This document shows positions 1 to 8,181 of a stretch of 32,403 bases of DNA, piece after piece; within the stretch, counting starts at the first letter, position 1; each line of letters starts with the position of its first letter. The stretch covers positions 1-32,403 of IMG/VR virus record IMGVR_UViG_3300010412_000054. One strand, 5' to 3'. The position numbers and the translations under genes were made by a program. The stretch comes from a virus. The notes under the pieces were generated by a model, which made no database searches, was not told the DNA's origin, and was given only the letters and a program-made list of their open reading frames with translations.

Positions 1-33
1 TGACAAAAACAAAATAATTGAAATAATTTTCAT
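1..33 (-). CDS. Start of a truncated or very short ORF at the left edge
   Basis: An ATG at position 33 reads leftward as MKIISIILFLS and runs off the window. It has a good ribosome binding site (GGAGAG, about 7 bases upstream) that overlaps the end of the preceding gene. The residues are hydrophobic after a lysine, like the start of a signal peptide, and resemble the first residues (MKLYSIVLF) of the S74 fibre gene at the right end. If the two window ends join directly, the frame would stop after 15 residues (at a TAG formed by the right-hand end), just before that fibre gene. Whether it is a real gene, a leader peptide or an assembly edge effect cannot be decided here. Confidence 0.35.
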   Translation of the reverse strand, partial: MKIISIILFLS

Positions 34-35
34 TG

Positions 36-761
36 CTATTCTCTCCGTGATTTTTCATGCCATGTTGAACCATTCCAAAAAAGGTCCAACACTTGATTTT
101 GATTCAATTCACAAATGCCATTCAAAAACAAGCCATTGCCATCTGCCAAAATGATTGTATTTGGGCCACCAATTAAGGTCAATTTTTGACCCAATTTTGT
201 GCCTGCCTGAACCTGTGGTGTTGCAGTCACAACAACATCGGGAGAATCACCACTGACAAAAATCATTTCCTCATTCACACCAACAATTGAAATGCCACCT
301 GCAGCGGTGACAGAAATCTCACCACCAACTGAACCTGTGACAGTCAAAACTGTGTTTGAAATGTGTGAAATGTTTTTATTTGTCAGCAAATTCACATCTG
401 ATTCACCAACTATTTTTGAACCAGTACCATGTGCAATGTCCTGACCAATGTGGTTTGACAAATTCACTGCATCTGCAGCAAGTGCAACATCAAGTTTTCC
501 AATGGCAGTTTTTCTGTCATCACCATCAGCAATGAAATTGGTTGAGCCATATTGTTTTGCAGTGGCATCACCCTCATTCAAAACACCTGTCACATCTGCC
601 AATTCATTGATATATCTCTGCGCATTTTGTATTTCAGCACCAGATTCAGGCAAAACATTTTTCAGTCCAACTCTGCCAACTGTGTCTGAATCAACTTTCC
701 TTGAGACAAATGCCTCATTGAATGTGGTTTGATTTGCAATCTGTCCATTGACAACACTCAT
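36..761 (-). CDS. Tail fibre-like structural protein
   Basis: The 241-residue product has the low-complexity, Gly/Thr/Val/Asn-rich beta-structured look of phage tail fibre proteins. A central IAHGTGSKIVGESDVNLLTN stretch resembles the GTSKIVG.DD.QTLTNK motif common in fibres and receptor-binding proteins. A C-terminal part with ILADGNGLFLNG and LFWNGSTWHEKSR recalls the end domain of many uncharacterised fibres. The ATG follows a GAGAGGGA ribosome binding site. It lies immediately downstream of the putative distal tail gene in the late leftward operon, which fits a tail-tip role. Family assignment is by sequence character and position only. Confidence 0.6.
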   Translation of the reverse strand: MSVVNGQIANQTTFNEAFVSRKVDSDTVGRVGLKNVLPESGAEIQNAQRYINELADVTGVLNEGDATAKQYGSTNFIADGDDRKTAIGKLDVALAADAVNLSNHIGQDIAHGTGSKIVGESDVNLLTNKNISHISNTVLTVTGSVGGEISVTAAGGISIVGVNEEMIFVSGDSPDVVVTATPQVQAGTKLGQKLTLIGGPNTIILADGNGLFLNGICELNQNQVLDLFWNGSTWHEKSRRE

Positions 762-774
762 TTCAATTTCCCTC

Positions 775-1548
775 TCATGTTAGTTTTCTGAACACCATCA
801 AACCAGTGTCATAAAAATCAGGCAAATTCTGTGACAATCTCTCAGCCAATTTGAAACTGGTGCCATTCTGTGATTCTGTTGTTGATTCCAAAATGAATGA
901 TTCAAAAATCCCTGGCACATTCCTGTTTGGCATGAATTCCACACCTGATTTCTGTGTTGCATATTCAAGAAATGAAACTGCATTTTCAACACCACTGCCA
1001 TCTGCCTCAAGGTAGTTTGGAATTTCAACACCCCTGTTGTTAATTAAAACAGCATTGCATTCCATGAAACTGAGAGTGCCAAACCTGATTGATTCAACTC
1101 TGCCTGTGATTGTTTGGTTGAGTGTTTCATCAACTGGTGATTTGTTGATTGATGTTGGCACATAATCCTGCAATTTGAATTGCGGGAGCCATTCAAAACC
1201 TGTCTGAACATCTGCCAGATAACTGTTTGAACCTGTTTTTTCTGCAGTGAAACCTGCCAAACCAAATGCAGAAATGCCACCTGTTGGACCTGTTGAAACA
1301 TTCAACTCAAAGGGGTCAACAGCACTGATGGTCAGTTTCCTGGTGGCCCTGTCCAACACACATGAATATTCCTGGCCACCAACATCTGTCATTGCCCTGG
1401 CCAATTCAACGGAAAATTGTGTTGGTGTATAGCCACCCAAAATCAACTCTGCAGTTTTTGCACCTGATGCATCTGTGAAATCAATTGTGTAACTGGTATC
1501 ATCAACCAAATGCCCATACCAAAATGAGGAAAATGTTGTCAGTGCCAT
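775..1548 (-). CDS. Putative distal tail protein
   Basis: This 257-residue protein directly follows the tape measure gene, with a TAATG stop/start overlap and a GAGGGGGG ribosome binding site. In siphophages this position is usually held by the distal tail protein or another tail-tip component that caps the tail tube. The sequence has no transmembrane segment and is rich in beta-type residues (for example TSYTIDFTDASGAKTAELIL near residue 20), compatible with a virion structural protein. I do not recognise a specific family. The call is positional. Confidence 0.45.
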   Translation of the reverse strand: MALTTFSSFWYGHLVDDTSYTIDFTDASGAKTAELILGGYTPTQFSVELARAMTDVGGQEYSCVLDRATRKLTISAVDPFELNVSTGPTGGISAFGLAGFTAEKTGSNSYLADVQTGFEWLPQFKLQDYVPTSINKSPVDETLNQTITGRVESIRFGTLSFMECNAVLINNRGVEIPNYLEADGSGVENAVSFLEYATQKSGVEFMPNRNVPGIFESFILESTTESQNGTSFKLAERLSQNLPDFYDTGLMVFRKLT

Positions 1549-3557
1549 TATGCAAATGCCCCCCTCAATCTCACATTTTCCTGGTCAAATGCCTGTGAGA
1601 GTGTCTCGGCAATTGACATTGCTGTTTCCCTCTCATTGGCTGAATACACTGACCCCTCAATGTTCAGAGTGATTTGTGTTTGTGTTTGTGCAACCTGTGT
1701 TGATGCCTCTGATGCAGTTTCAGATTCAGGACTGAAACCAGGAATGAATGGTGCATTTGATTCAGATGCACCTGCACCTGCACCACCACCACCAGTTGAA
1801 ACACCTGAACTGCCACCAGATTTTCCTGACAATGCTTTTAAGGCACCACCAAGGGCAATCAATGCAGCACCAGCAGCAATAGCAGCAGCACCATTCAAGG
1901 ATGCCAATGATGCACTCAATGAGTTGATGGCCAAACCTTGTGCCAATATGAGTGAACCAACCTGAATGGCAAAATCACCCAGGATTCCCAAAATAAATGA
2001 TGACCAATCTGACCATGCAGTGCCACCATTCACCAAGGTTGCACCCAATCTCTCAAATGCACCACCAACACCATTCACCAACAATTGATTTGTTGATTGC
2101 AAAATTTGTTGGTAGGTTTGTTTTTGTTTTTCAAGCAATCTGGCATCAGCCTGTGCAATCAATCGGTCCCTATTTGCAATTTCATTTGCAATGACCTTGT
2201 TGATATCTTCCTCAGCAATGCCTGCCTTAAGTTTTCCGTCCTCATAAAATTGTTTTTTGAGGGCATCAATTCTCTGAAGTGCCTGCAGTTCAATTGCTAT
2301 TTTTTCAAATTGTACTGCCTTTGAAATATTCAATTCATCAACTGCATTTTGCTGCAGAATTCTCACACGCTCAATTTGTTGTGCCAATAAAACATCATTC
2401 AATGCAGTTTGATTTTCCAACACCTTTTTTGGGTCCAATGGCACAACAACATTGTTTTCAGGTGGCTTTAGTGCCTCTGCCTGTTTTTTCAACTCAGCAA
2501 CCAATGCAGATGTGGCTTTCCGTCTGGCATCCAATGCATCAACAGTTTTCCATGCATTGTCTATGGTTTTTTTGGATATTTTTGCACCCAATTCCTGTTG
2601 TTTTTGAAGTGCCTGCAATCCTTTTCTGGCACCAAACCATTGGCCATTCAATTCAACCAATGTATCAACTTGTTTTTGTATTTCTCTGTTTAATTTTCCT
2701 AACTCAGTATCATCATTTTCTTTTACATACGACCTGACAGCATCAGATGCCAATGCAAAACCCTCAGTCAGCAATTTCACCAGATTATTAAAATTTTTTG
2801 ATTGAGTGAAAAACATTCCAATTGATTCAAACAAATCACCAAATGCATTTGACAGTTGTGTGACCTTACCACCAAATGTTTCAATCTGTGCCTGTGCTGA
2901 ACCTGCAAATCTGTCAGCAACCAATTTGATTGCTGCACCTGCCTTGAGTTGTTCTTGGGTCAATGTTTTTGTGACTGGAATCAACTCACCCAATCTGCCT
3001 AATGCACCACCAGTTGTTTTTCCTAATTGTTGAATTGCACTTTTAACATCAATTCCAAGTGCAGCACTCATTTCAATTGCTGCACTCACCAGTTGTTTGG
3101 CCTCATCATTTGTTCTTGCAAATGCACCTGCCAATGACAACAATTCAAGTGCAGATTCATCACCAATGACTGTGGTGGCCTGAATCTGATTTGCAAAATT
3201 TTGGAAATCAAGTGAAGCATCCTTTGAAAATCTGCCTGCAGATTTCAAGGCCTGATTCATTGAGTTGATGGCATTTTCCTGTTTGATTGCTGCATCAATT
3301 GTCTTTTTGACAAATAAACCACCCAACAAAACACCAACAAATTTCAAGGATGCAATGAGAGGCAAAAATGCAGCACTTGATGCATTTCCAATTGTTGCAG
3401 ATGTTGCAGCAACAGATGCCAAATCACGTTTCATTGCCTTGGTGTTGGCATCAACTTTTCTCTCTGTGTTCTTGAAACCTTTTTGAATCTGTTTGATTCC
3501 TTTGATGACATTGTCATTGTCCAGGTCAATTTCAAGGGTGATTTTACTGTCAGCCAT
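1548..3557 (-). CDS. Tail tape measure protein
   Basis: At 669 residues this is the longest protein of the tail module and sits right after the tail assembly chaperone pair, the invariant place of the tape measure. The N-terminal part (about residues 1-60) is charged and helical. It is followed by a hydrophobic segment near residues 65-90 (ASLKFVGVLLGGLFVKK), a long Gln/Lys/Glu-rich helical middle (about 290-480), and a second hydrophobic, alanine-rich stretch near 520-570 (including SFILGILGDFAIQVGSLILA). A Gly/Ser linker (SGKSGGSSGVSTGGGGAGAG) follows. This helix plus membrane-segment pattern is typical of tape measures, which set tail length and help eject DNA. By the usual rule of about 0.15 nm per residue the tail would be near 100 nm (inference). 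The start overlaps the previous frame by 8 bp. Confidence 0.9.
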   Translation of the reverse strand: MADSKITLEIDLDNDNVIKGIKQIQKGFKNTERKVDANTKAMKRDLASVAATSATIGNASSAAFLPLIASLKFVGVLLGGLFVKKTIDAAIKQENAINSMNQALKSAGRFSKDASLDFQNFANQIQATTVIGDESALELLSLAGAFARTNDEAKQLVSAAIEMSAALGIDVKSAIQQLGKTTGGALGRLGELIPVTKTLTQEQLKAGAAIKLVADRFAGSAQAQIETFGGKVTQLSNAFGDLFESIGMFFTQSKNFNNLVKLLTEGFALASDAVRSYVKENDDTELGKLNREIQKQVDTLVELNGQWFGARKGLQALQKQQELGAKISKKTIDNAWKTVDALDARRKATSALVAELKKQAEALKPPENNVVVPLDPKKVLENQTALNDVLLAQQIERVRILQQNAVDELNISKAVQFEKIAIELQALQRIDALKKQFYEDGKLKAGIAEEDINKVIANEIANRDRLIAQADARLLEKQKQTYQQILQSTNQLLVNGVGGAFERLGATLVNGGTAWSDWSSFILGILGDFAIQVGSLILAQGLAINSLSASLASLNGAAAIAAGAALIALGGALKALSGKSGGSSGVSTGGGGAGAGASESNAPFIPGFSPESETASEASTQVAQTQTQITLNIEGSVYSANERETAMSIAETLSQAFDQENVRLRGAFA

Positions 3558-3849
3558 TCAACATTTTTCCTCTCAAAATTCTGCCAATATCACTGGGATT
3601 CACCAACTCAGATTCAACTGTTTTATTGTCATTTATTTGGAGCATTCTCTCAAGTTGTTTGTCAATGGACTGCCTGAACCGTTTTCCCTTGTCACCAGAT
3701 GTGTGGGGATATGTATTCAACACCTTTGACCAGTTCAATTCCTCAGACAAAATCAACCTGGCACATTTTAAAAATATCTCTGCAGTTTGAGGGGTCATTC
3801 CCATCACCTCTGACAAGGTGAAACCATAAAATCTGGACAACCTTGCCAT
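3550..3849 (-). CDS. Frameshift extension of the tail assembly chaperone (T-like part)
   Basis: This 99-residue reading frame lies between the 84-residue chaperone and the tape measure. It is in the -1 frame relative to the upstream gene, and the stretch from the A9 run to its first ATG contains no stop. A -1 slip at the A AAA AAA heptamer in the upstream gene would therefore join 81 residues of the first product through NAKINDHHLN to MARLSRFYG, giving a 190-residue fusion. This is the same layout as lambda G/GT. Its own ATG has little in the way of a ribosome binding site, so it is probably made mainly or only as the fusion. In the family the fusion recruits the tape measure and major tail protein during tail assembly. 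Confidence 0.75.
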   Translation of the reverse strand: MARLSRFYGFTLSEVMGMTPQTAEIFLKCARLILSEELNWSKVLNTYPHTSGDKGKRFRQSIDKQLERMLQINDNKTVESELVNPSDIGRILRGKMLNG

Positions 3850-3866
3850 GTTGAGGTGATGGTCAT

Positions 3867-4121
3867 TTATTTTTGCATTTTTTTTTCAAGCAATGTTTCA
3901 ACCAACAGGGTGATTTTTCCAACCTCAAGTTTGTCATAAACATCACCAGGCAATCCAAGGGAAATGATGAATTCCCTCATTGCCTCTGCCTGGTCACTTT
4001 GTGACAGGCCATCAATTTTTGAACCATAATTGGCCAAATCCTTTTGACTTGGCATTCTCATCTGATACCTCTGGCCACCATATTTGATGACCAGGGGTGT
4101 TGGTGACAAATCCAATTCCAT
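3867..4121 (-). CDS. Tail assembly chaperone (G-like)
   Basis: The 84-residue product lies between the major tail protein and the tape measure, the conserved position of the first tail assembly chaperone. It is small, charged and predicted soluble, starting MELDLSPTPLVIKYGGQRYQ and ending LLEKKMQK. The last codons include a run of nine A (positions 3878-3886 on the complement) containing the heptamer A AAA AAA in the correct phase for -1 slippage. Slippage would fuse it to the next frame. The function, chaperoning the tape measure during tail tube assembly, is inferred from position and this frameshift architecture. Confidence 0.75.
   Translation of the reverse strand: MELDLSPTPLVIKYGGQRYQMRMPSQKDLANYGSKIDGLSQSDQAEAMREFIISLGLPGDVYDKLEVGKITLLVETLLEKKMQK
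3879..3885 (-). promoter_or_regulatory. Programmed -1 ribosomal frameshift site (A AAA AAA)
   Basis: On the complement the gene reads GAA AAA AAA ATG CAA AAA TAA. The heptamer A AAA AAA is phased so that both tRNAs can re-pair after a -1 slip, and the stop follows three codons later. After the slip, ten sense codons lead in frame into the downstream 99-residue ORF; the frame offset (272 bases between the two ATGs, remainder 2) confirms -1. No strong stem-loop is evident by eye just downstream. Such sites are widely conserved between major tail and tape measure genes of siphophages. Confidence 0.8.
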
Positions 4122-4134
4122 GAAAATCCTTTAG

Positions 4135-4674
4135 TTATGCATCAAGGTTTTGTGAATCATCGCCGTATATTTTCACAATGTTGATTGCATCCTGTTTGGT
4201 CGCATCAGGATAGACTCTGAATGTGACAGATGCAACCTCTGGATTTTCACCAGAACGGGTCACAGATTCCATGATGGGAATGGCTTTCCAGAAAACAAAA
4301 TCATTGGTGTTGTCTAATGCACCAACAGGTGAAAATCTCAATTCCTGTGCTAATGCCAACAGTGATTGAAACTGTTTGTCTTTACCAAAACCAATGACTT
4401 TGGTGCCTGCAACAGGTGTGAATGAACCACCTAGGCCCTCTTCAAGCAATTTTTCAAGGTTGGCCAGTGTCACCTCTTTTATGACAACAGTTGTTTCCAA
4501 TGGGCCATATCCTGTCACAATCTGGTCAAGAACATTTGAACCTTCTTGATGACAAGTGATGTCCACTGAATTCAGAGTTGGCAATGTGATTTCCAAATCA
4601 CCATCTGTGCAACCTAATGCAACACCACCAAATGTCACAGTTGATGGTCTTAGTTTTACGTTTTCAACGCCCAT
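4135..4674 (-). CDS. Major tail tube protein
   Basis: The 179-residue protein is encoded just upstream of the chaperone pair and downstream of the tail terminator, the standard location of the tail tube subunit. The sequence (for example VKLRPSTVTFGGVALGCTDG near the N-terminus and VTFRVYPD near residue 152) has the beta-sandwich style and size typical of the family. Tube subunits polymerise as stacked hexamers around the tape measure. The ATG has a clear GAGGTGA ribosome binding site, consistent with high expression. Confidence 0.8.
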   Translation of the reverse strand: MGVENVKLRPSTVTFGGVALGCTDGDLEITLPTLNSVDITCHQEGSNVLDQIVTGYGPLETTVVIKEVTLANLEKLLEEGLGGSFTPVAGTKVIGFGKDKQFQSLLALAQELRFSPVGALDNTNDFVFWKAIPIMESVTRSGENPEVASVTFRVYPDATKQDAINIVKIYGDDSQNLDA

Positions 4675-4687
4675 TATTTCACCTCAC

Positions 4688-5113
4688 TTAATAGTTTTGA
4701 ACCATTTCAAAATTGACTGAAAATTGCATTTCAAGCCTAAATACATTGTCATTGTCATCAGAAATTGGCACCAGGTCAAATGCAGATGACACCACATTTT
4801 TCAATTCATCAGAGTGTGTTGTGCAATTTCTGAAGTCACTCAAATCCAACATGATTGATTTTGCCAAGGCCAATGCAGTTTCACGTTTTTCAATCAACTC
4901 ATTGAATGCCTTGACCCAAACCCTCACTGTCACTGTGGTGGCCATTGACATACACAACTGATTCCTTGAATCCAGTGTGACAGTACCAATGTCCAGATGA
5001 TATCTCTCATTCAATTCAGTTGATGGCACATTCTCAAAATTGAAAACATCAGGCCATTCAACCAAACCAAACTGATTCAACCTTTGCCTGAAATATGGCA
5101 GGATTGTTGTCAT
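4688..5113 (-). CDS. Putative tail terminator / tail completion protein
   Basis: The 141-residue product precedes the major tail protein and overlaps the preceding gene by ATGA. Starting MTTILPYFRQRLNQFGLVEW, it has a helical first part, then beta strands including ATTVTVRVWVKAF near residues 58-70 and a C-terminal VFRLEMQFSVNFEM strand. That mixed alpha/beta profile and length resemble tail terminator proteins, which stop tail growth and join tail to head. The assignment rests on position, size and general secondary-structure impression. Confidence 0.5.
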   Translation of the reverse strand: MTTILPYFRQRLNQFGLVEWPDVFNFENVPSTELNERYHLDIGTVTLDSRNQLCMSMATTVTVRVWVKAFNELIEKRETALALAKSIMLDLSDFRNCTTHSDELKNVVSSAFDLVPISDDNDNVFRLEMQFSVNFEMVQNY

Positions 5114-5790
5114 CCTAAACCAACCTTGAATGATGTTGTGGTGGCCCTGTGTGTGACTTCAGTCACATTGTCAGACACCAAATCAAGGCCAATGAATTCC
5201 TCTCTGTGTGAGATTTTTTTCTGTGAATATTCATCAGCTTTTTGTGCAAATACATCATCAATGGCATTGGACCTGCCCTCAAATATCAACTGCAATGCCC
5301 AATATGTGGCCCATTCCCTCACATCAGCCACATCAACAATGGCATCCTTGGTGATTCTGTCACCATTGGTCATTCTGAATTTCTTGCCATTCAACCAATC
5401 AAGGATTTTGGTTTGAACCATTCTGTGAATGTTTTTGAATGAGGCCCTGCCTGGTCTGACCCAATCCATAATGTCAGGTTCATGCACCATCAAATCATCA
5501 TCAGAGGAAAATAACTTATCATCTGCCTCTGAAATCACCACCATTGACACCTGCAAATCTGCACTGTCTGTGGCAGTTTCCAAATGCACATCAATTGTTT
5601 GATTTGCATTGGGAGCATTGAACAACCAGTCCAAATACATTTTTGACAACACATCAATTGGACCTGCACCAAAATCAATTGTGGCCACCGTGAATGATTC
5701 ACTCAAGGATGAAAATGATTTCCTCAAGTCAATCCTGGTTTTGTCATTCACCTGCACAATTGGCTCTCTTATAACTTGAACACCTATCAT
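5110..5790 (-). CDS. Virion-associated protein of unknown function
   Basis: I place the start at the ATG at 5790 (226 residues, MIGVQVIREP) because it has a strong GAGGTG ribosome binding site 5-6 bases upstream, while the longer frame begins at an unsupported TTG. The protein is acidic in the middle (SEADDKLFSSDDDLMV) and predicted soluble. It sits between the small putative virion genes and the tail terminator, so a head-tail joining or minor tail role is plausible. The gene ends in an ATGA overlap with the tail terminator candidate. No family was recognised. Confidence 0.7.
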   Translation of the reverse strand: MIGVQVIREPIVQVNDKTRIDLRKSFSSLSESFTVATIDFGAGPIDVLSKMYLDWLFNAPNANQTIDVHLETATDSADLQVSMVVISEADDKLFSSDDDLMVHEPDIMDWVRPGRASFKNIHRMVQTKILDWLNGKKFRMTNGDRITKDAIVDVADVREWATYWALQLIFEGRSNAIDDVFAQKADEYSQKKISHREEFIGLDLVSDNVTEVTHRATTTSFKVGLG

Positions 5791-5791
5791 T

Positions 5792-6610
5792 TCACACCTC
5801 AACTGCAATGATGAATATGTTTTGCACTCTCAAGTTGTATCCTGCAGAGTGCCTTAATCTAAACATCATTCTGTTTGTACCTTTGCCATCACCCAACACA
5901 GGGTGTGAATATTTCATCATGGTGCCTGCCTGTTTTTCAACGCCATATCTATATTGTTTTGTTTGAAAATTCAGATTCACACCACCTTGAGAATACCAAT
6001 GAACCGCACCACCATAAGCATCATCTAACCTTGGGGCGGCAGTCCATGCATATACATTTTCTGTTGCCTGGTCCAATTGCGCCATGTATCCACCAAAAAT
6101 AATATAATCAACATTTGGCATCCACCACAATTCAGTCATTGTGCAATTGGCATTCAAATATGTTTGATTCAAATTTGCACCAGTGATTTCAGTTTCACTG
6201 CCTGGACTGCCCTCATAAAATTTCAATGTTGACCAACCAATATCACTGTTGTTGGCATCTTTTTCATGAATTGAATTGAGTGTTGATAATTGATATTCAG
6301 TTTCAAACTGTTGCAATGCCCAACCATCTGGCACTGTTTTCACAGTTGTTGTGAGATTTCCAGTGTCAGGGTCAATGCCAAATTTTTGATGATATCCTTT
6401 GATTAAATCAATACCATCTGAAACTGACAAATCTGCACCGCCATCATTCACAACAATGTCACCATTGCCAATGGCACTCATCAACTGGTCACTATTTGCA
6501 AAAAATGATGTTTCAAAGGTTTGAATTTGATATTGGCCACCTGTTGGCACATTCACACCAGCATCAACAATGAAAATATCAGACTGTGTTGTGTTTTTTA
6601 AAATTCTCAT
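5792..6610 (-). CDS. Putative virion structural protein
   Basis: The 272-residue protein begins MRILKNTTQSDIFIVDAGVN, an opening often seen in small phage virion proteins that bind or decorate the capsid or neck. It then has an extended beta-rich stretch with several Trp and Tyr residues (MTELWWMPNVDYIIFGGYM near residues 155-175). No enzymatic motif is visible. It overlaps the preceding gene by ATGA and ends in the ribosome binding region of the following one, so it is translationally coupled within the late operon. Function is unknown; decoration, neck or fibre roles all remain possible. Confidence 0.65.
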   Translation of the reverse strand: MRILKNTTQSDIFIVDAGVNVPTGGQYQIQTFETSFFANSDQLMSAIGNGDIVVNDGGADLSVSDGIDLIKGYHQKFGIDPDTGNLTTTVKTVPDGWALQQFETEYQLSTLNSIHEKDANNSDIGWSTLKFYEGSPGSETEITGANLNQTYLNANCTMTELWWMPNVDYIIFGGYMAQLDQATENVYAWTAAPRLDDAYGGAVHWYSQGGVNLNFQTKQYRYGVEKQAGTMMKYSHPVLGDGKGTNRMMFRLRHSAGYNLRVQNIFIIAVEV

Positions 6611-7020
6611 GACAATGCATCACCTTTAACTAGTAAAACAACCTTAACATTTTTACATGAACCTGAAATCACCTTGCAGGAAATTTCCTTTGCAGGTGTC
6701 AACGGAATATTGATACCAAAAAAATCCTGACCCCTAACTGAAGTCAACGCAAATGTGCCTAGTGATGTGAATGTCACACCATCATGTTCCTCAATCTCAA
6801 TTGTGAATGTGTTGGCAATTTCATTCCTTATCATCACACCTGTGATTCTACCATTTGCAACACCAATAGGAATACCTGTCAGATTTGATGGCACACTCTC
6901 ATTTGACAAATATGACCCAGATGATGAATTTCCTGACCTACCAAAAATGAAACCAGGACTCGCACCAACACCTGCAGATTCAGGAATAAATTGAAATAAA
7001 CCAGGGCCTGAATAACTCAC
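6607..7020 (-). CDS. Putative small virion protein with GTG start
   Basis: This 137-residue product starts at a GTG whose start overlaps the previous stop (GTGA) and which has a GAGGA ribosome binding site about 7 bases upstream; no suitable ATG lies nearby. The sequence is Gly/Ser rich at the start (LFQFIPESAGVGASPGFIFG) and beta-rich afterwards, with NTFTIEIEEHDGVTFTSLGT near the middle, as in immunoglobulin-like or jelly-roll virion proteins. It belongs to the tightly coupled set of small genes between capsid and tail. Function unknown. Confidence 0.65.
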   Translation of the reverse strand: MSYSGPGLFQFIPESAGVGASPGFIFGRSGNSSSGSYLSNESVPSNLTGIPIGVANGRITGVMIRNEIANTFTIEIEEHDGVTFTSLGTFALTSVRGQDFFGINIPLTPAKEISCKVISGSCKNVKVVLLVKGDALS

Positions 7021-7322
7021 TTGTATTCCTCAATCAAAACATCAGGATTTGAATTTGTGCAAATCAACCAAACTGGCAATGATGTGTTTATGACAACCAA
7101 TGACCTTGAAGGAATTGGTGTCCCTGTTGACGTTGTTACAGAATTGTTGTGGCCACGATACAAAACAAAATTTCCGTTGTTGTATATGACCAATGTTTGT
7201 CTGTTTTCCTGCCTTGTAGCACCAACTTTGGCCTCAACAGCACTGGTGCCAACAGTGATTTTGCCCTGCAGATATTCTGTTTTGTTTACATCTGCCCTGT
7301 CAGGATTGTGACTTATTGGCAT
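7017..7322 (-). CDS. Putative small virion protein
   Basis: The 101-residue product carries a short beta-domain pattern (KITVGTSAVEAKVGATRQEN, then QTLVIYNNGNFVLYRGHNNS and SLPVWLICTNSNPDVLIEEY). This resembles small head-decoration or head-tail proteins of other phages with NTS/NNG-type loops. The ATG has an AAAGGTG ribosome binding site, and the gene overlaps both neighbours, by 23 bp upstream and 4 bp downstream. Similar beta-only domains appear in the C-terminal part of the DGTD-repeat protein two genes upstream, suggesting related capsid-surface roles. No confirmed family. Confidence 0.6.
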   Translation of the reverse strand: MPISHNPDRADVNKTEYLQGKITVGTSAVEAKVGATRQENRQTLVIYNNGNFVLYRGHNNSVTTSTGTPIPSRSLVVINTSLPVWLICTNSNPDVLIEEYK

Positions 7323-7530
7323 TAGGCACCTTTTTGTTTTTCTTTATTGGTTCTTTTTTCACCTCTGCATTTTTCATCGCAATTGAACCAACAATGATTT
7401 TCTCAAGTCTGTCAAACCACTGAACCGCTGTTGCCAGCGGTCCAATGGCACTAATGTCAATTTCAACCTTGGCCTGATTCAAAATCAACCTGCATTTTCG
7501 ATATTCTTTTAAATCAGACTCGGTGAACAT
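7300..7530 (-). CDS. Hypothetical small basic protein
   Basis: A 76-residue product with a helical middle (DISAIGPLATAVQWFDRLEK, residues 24-43) and a lysine-rich C-terminus (KNAEVKKEPIKKNKKVPNAN). The start overlaps the previous stop as TAATG, and the 3' end overlaps the next gene by 23 bp, so it is part of the coupled late operon. Its helical, basic nature differs from the beta-rich neighbours. It could be a head-tail or DNA-contacting virion protein, but nothing in the sequence proves this. Confidence 0.55.
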   Translation of the reverse strand: MFTESDLKEYRKCRLILNQAKVEIDISAIGPLATAVQWFDRLEKIIVGSIAMKNAEVKKEPIKKNKKVPNANKSQS

Positions 7531-8162
7531 TATTTGAATTCTGCCAGTCTAACGTCTGCAGTGCCTGCAGCGGTGATTGCATGAAGTGCCAATGCATCTG
7601 TCATTGCCAATTCCATTGATGCACCACAAGGCAATTCAAGGTCATTCACAGTGGCAGTGGTGTTTTTCAAAAACACTGACTGTGGACCAAGGTTTTGCAC
7701 AATCACTTTTTCACGCGCAGCCAATGGTGTGGCATCAAGTTGTGATGATGTGGTTGTCACAGTCAATTTGTTGACCTGCCATGCAGTGTTCAGCAAATCA
7801 AATGATGCATTCACATTGATTGAACCATCAGCATTCACTGCGAGAAAATCAGTGCCATCACCAATTTTCACTGAATCTGACACATGAGTCAGGTCGCGAA
7901 CATCCAAGTCTGTTGCAGTAACAACAGAATTGATTGAGCCATCAGCGTTGACTGCCATTGTGTCTGTGCCATCAGAAATGGCCACGTTGTCCTGTGCTGC
8001 ACTCAAATCTCTGATATCAAGATCTGTTGCAGTGACAGTGACTGTGCCATTGATGTTGGCCGTGATGAAACCTGAACCATCAATTGCCAGTTCATTGGTA
8101 CCATCAGAAATTTTGACGCTACTGCCACACGCAGCACTCACTTTGTCTAGTGTTATTCCCAT
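7530..8162 (-). CDS. DGTD-repeat virion protein (capsid decoration candidate)
   Basis: The 210-residue protein contains imperfect tandem repeats: KISDGTNELAI.GSG (from residue 17), AISDGTDTMAVNADGSINS (61-79) and KIGDGTDFLAVNADGSINV (99-117). VTATDLD.RDL linkers lie between them. A separate C-terminal beta domain (residues 130-210) includes EKVIVQNLGPQSVFLKNTT. Such repeats occur in phage head or tail surface proteins and are thought to form stacked beta units. The gene starts after a GGGGGGAAAA ribosome binding site and lies a few small genes after the major capsid gene, fitting a surface or neck role. Confidence 0.65.
   Translation of the reverse strand: MGITLDKVSAACGSSVKISDGTNELAIDGSGFITANINGTVTVTATDLDIRDLSAAQDNVAISDGTDTMAVNADGSINSVVTATDLDVRDLTHVSDSVKIGDGTDFLAVNADGSINVNASFDLLNTAWQVNKLTVTTTSSQLDATPLAAREKVIVQNLGPQSVFLKNTTATVNDLELPCGASMELAMTDALALHAITAAGTADVRLAEFK
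7809..8111 (-). repeat. Imperfect tandem repeat inside the DGTD-repeat gene
   Basis: Three diverged copies of a roughly 38-codon unit encode the DGT-(N/D)-x-(L/M)-A core followed by a NADGSIN or IDGSG element and a VTATDLD(I/V)RDL linker; the last copy lacks the linker. The copies differ at the nucleotide level, so they are old duplications kept by protein function rather than a recent slippage product. Confidence 0.7.
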
Positions 8163-8181
8163 TTTTCCCCCCTATTATGTC

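Noticed and set aside
2279-2737. 152-residue rightward frame antisense to the tape measure gene
   Set aside because: It is fully inside the tape measure gene, lacks a ribosome binding site and family, and long antisense frames are expected because TA-poor sequence contains few TAA/TAG stops.
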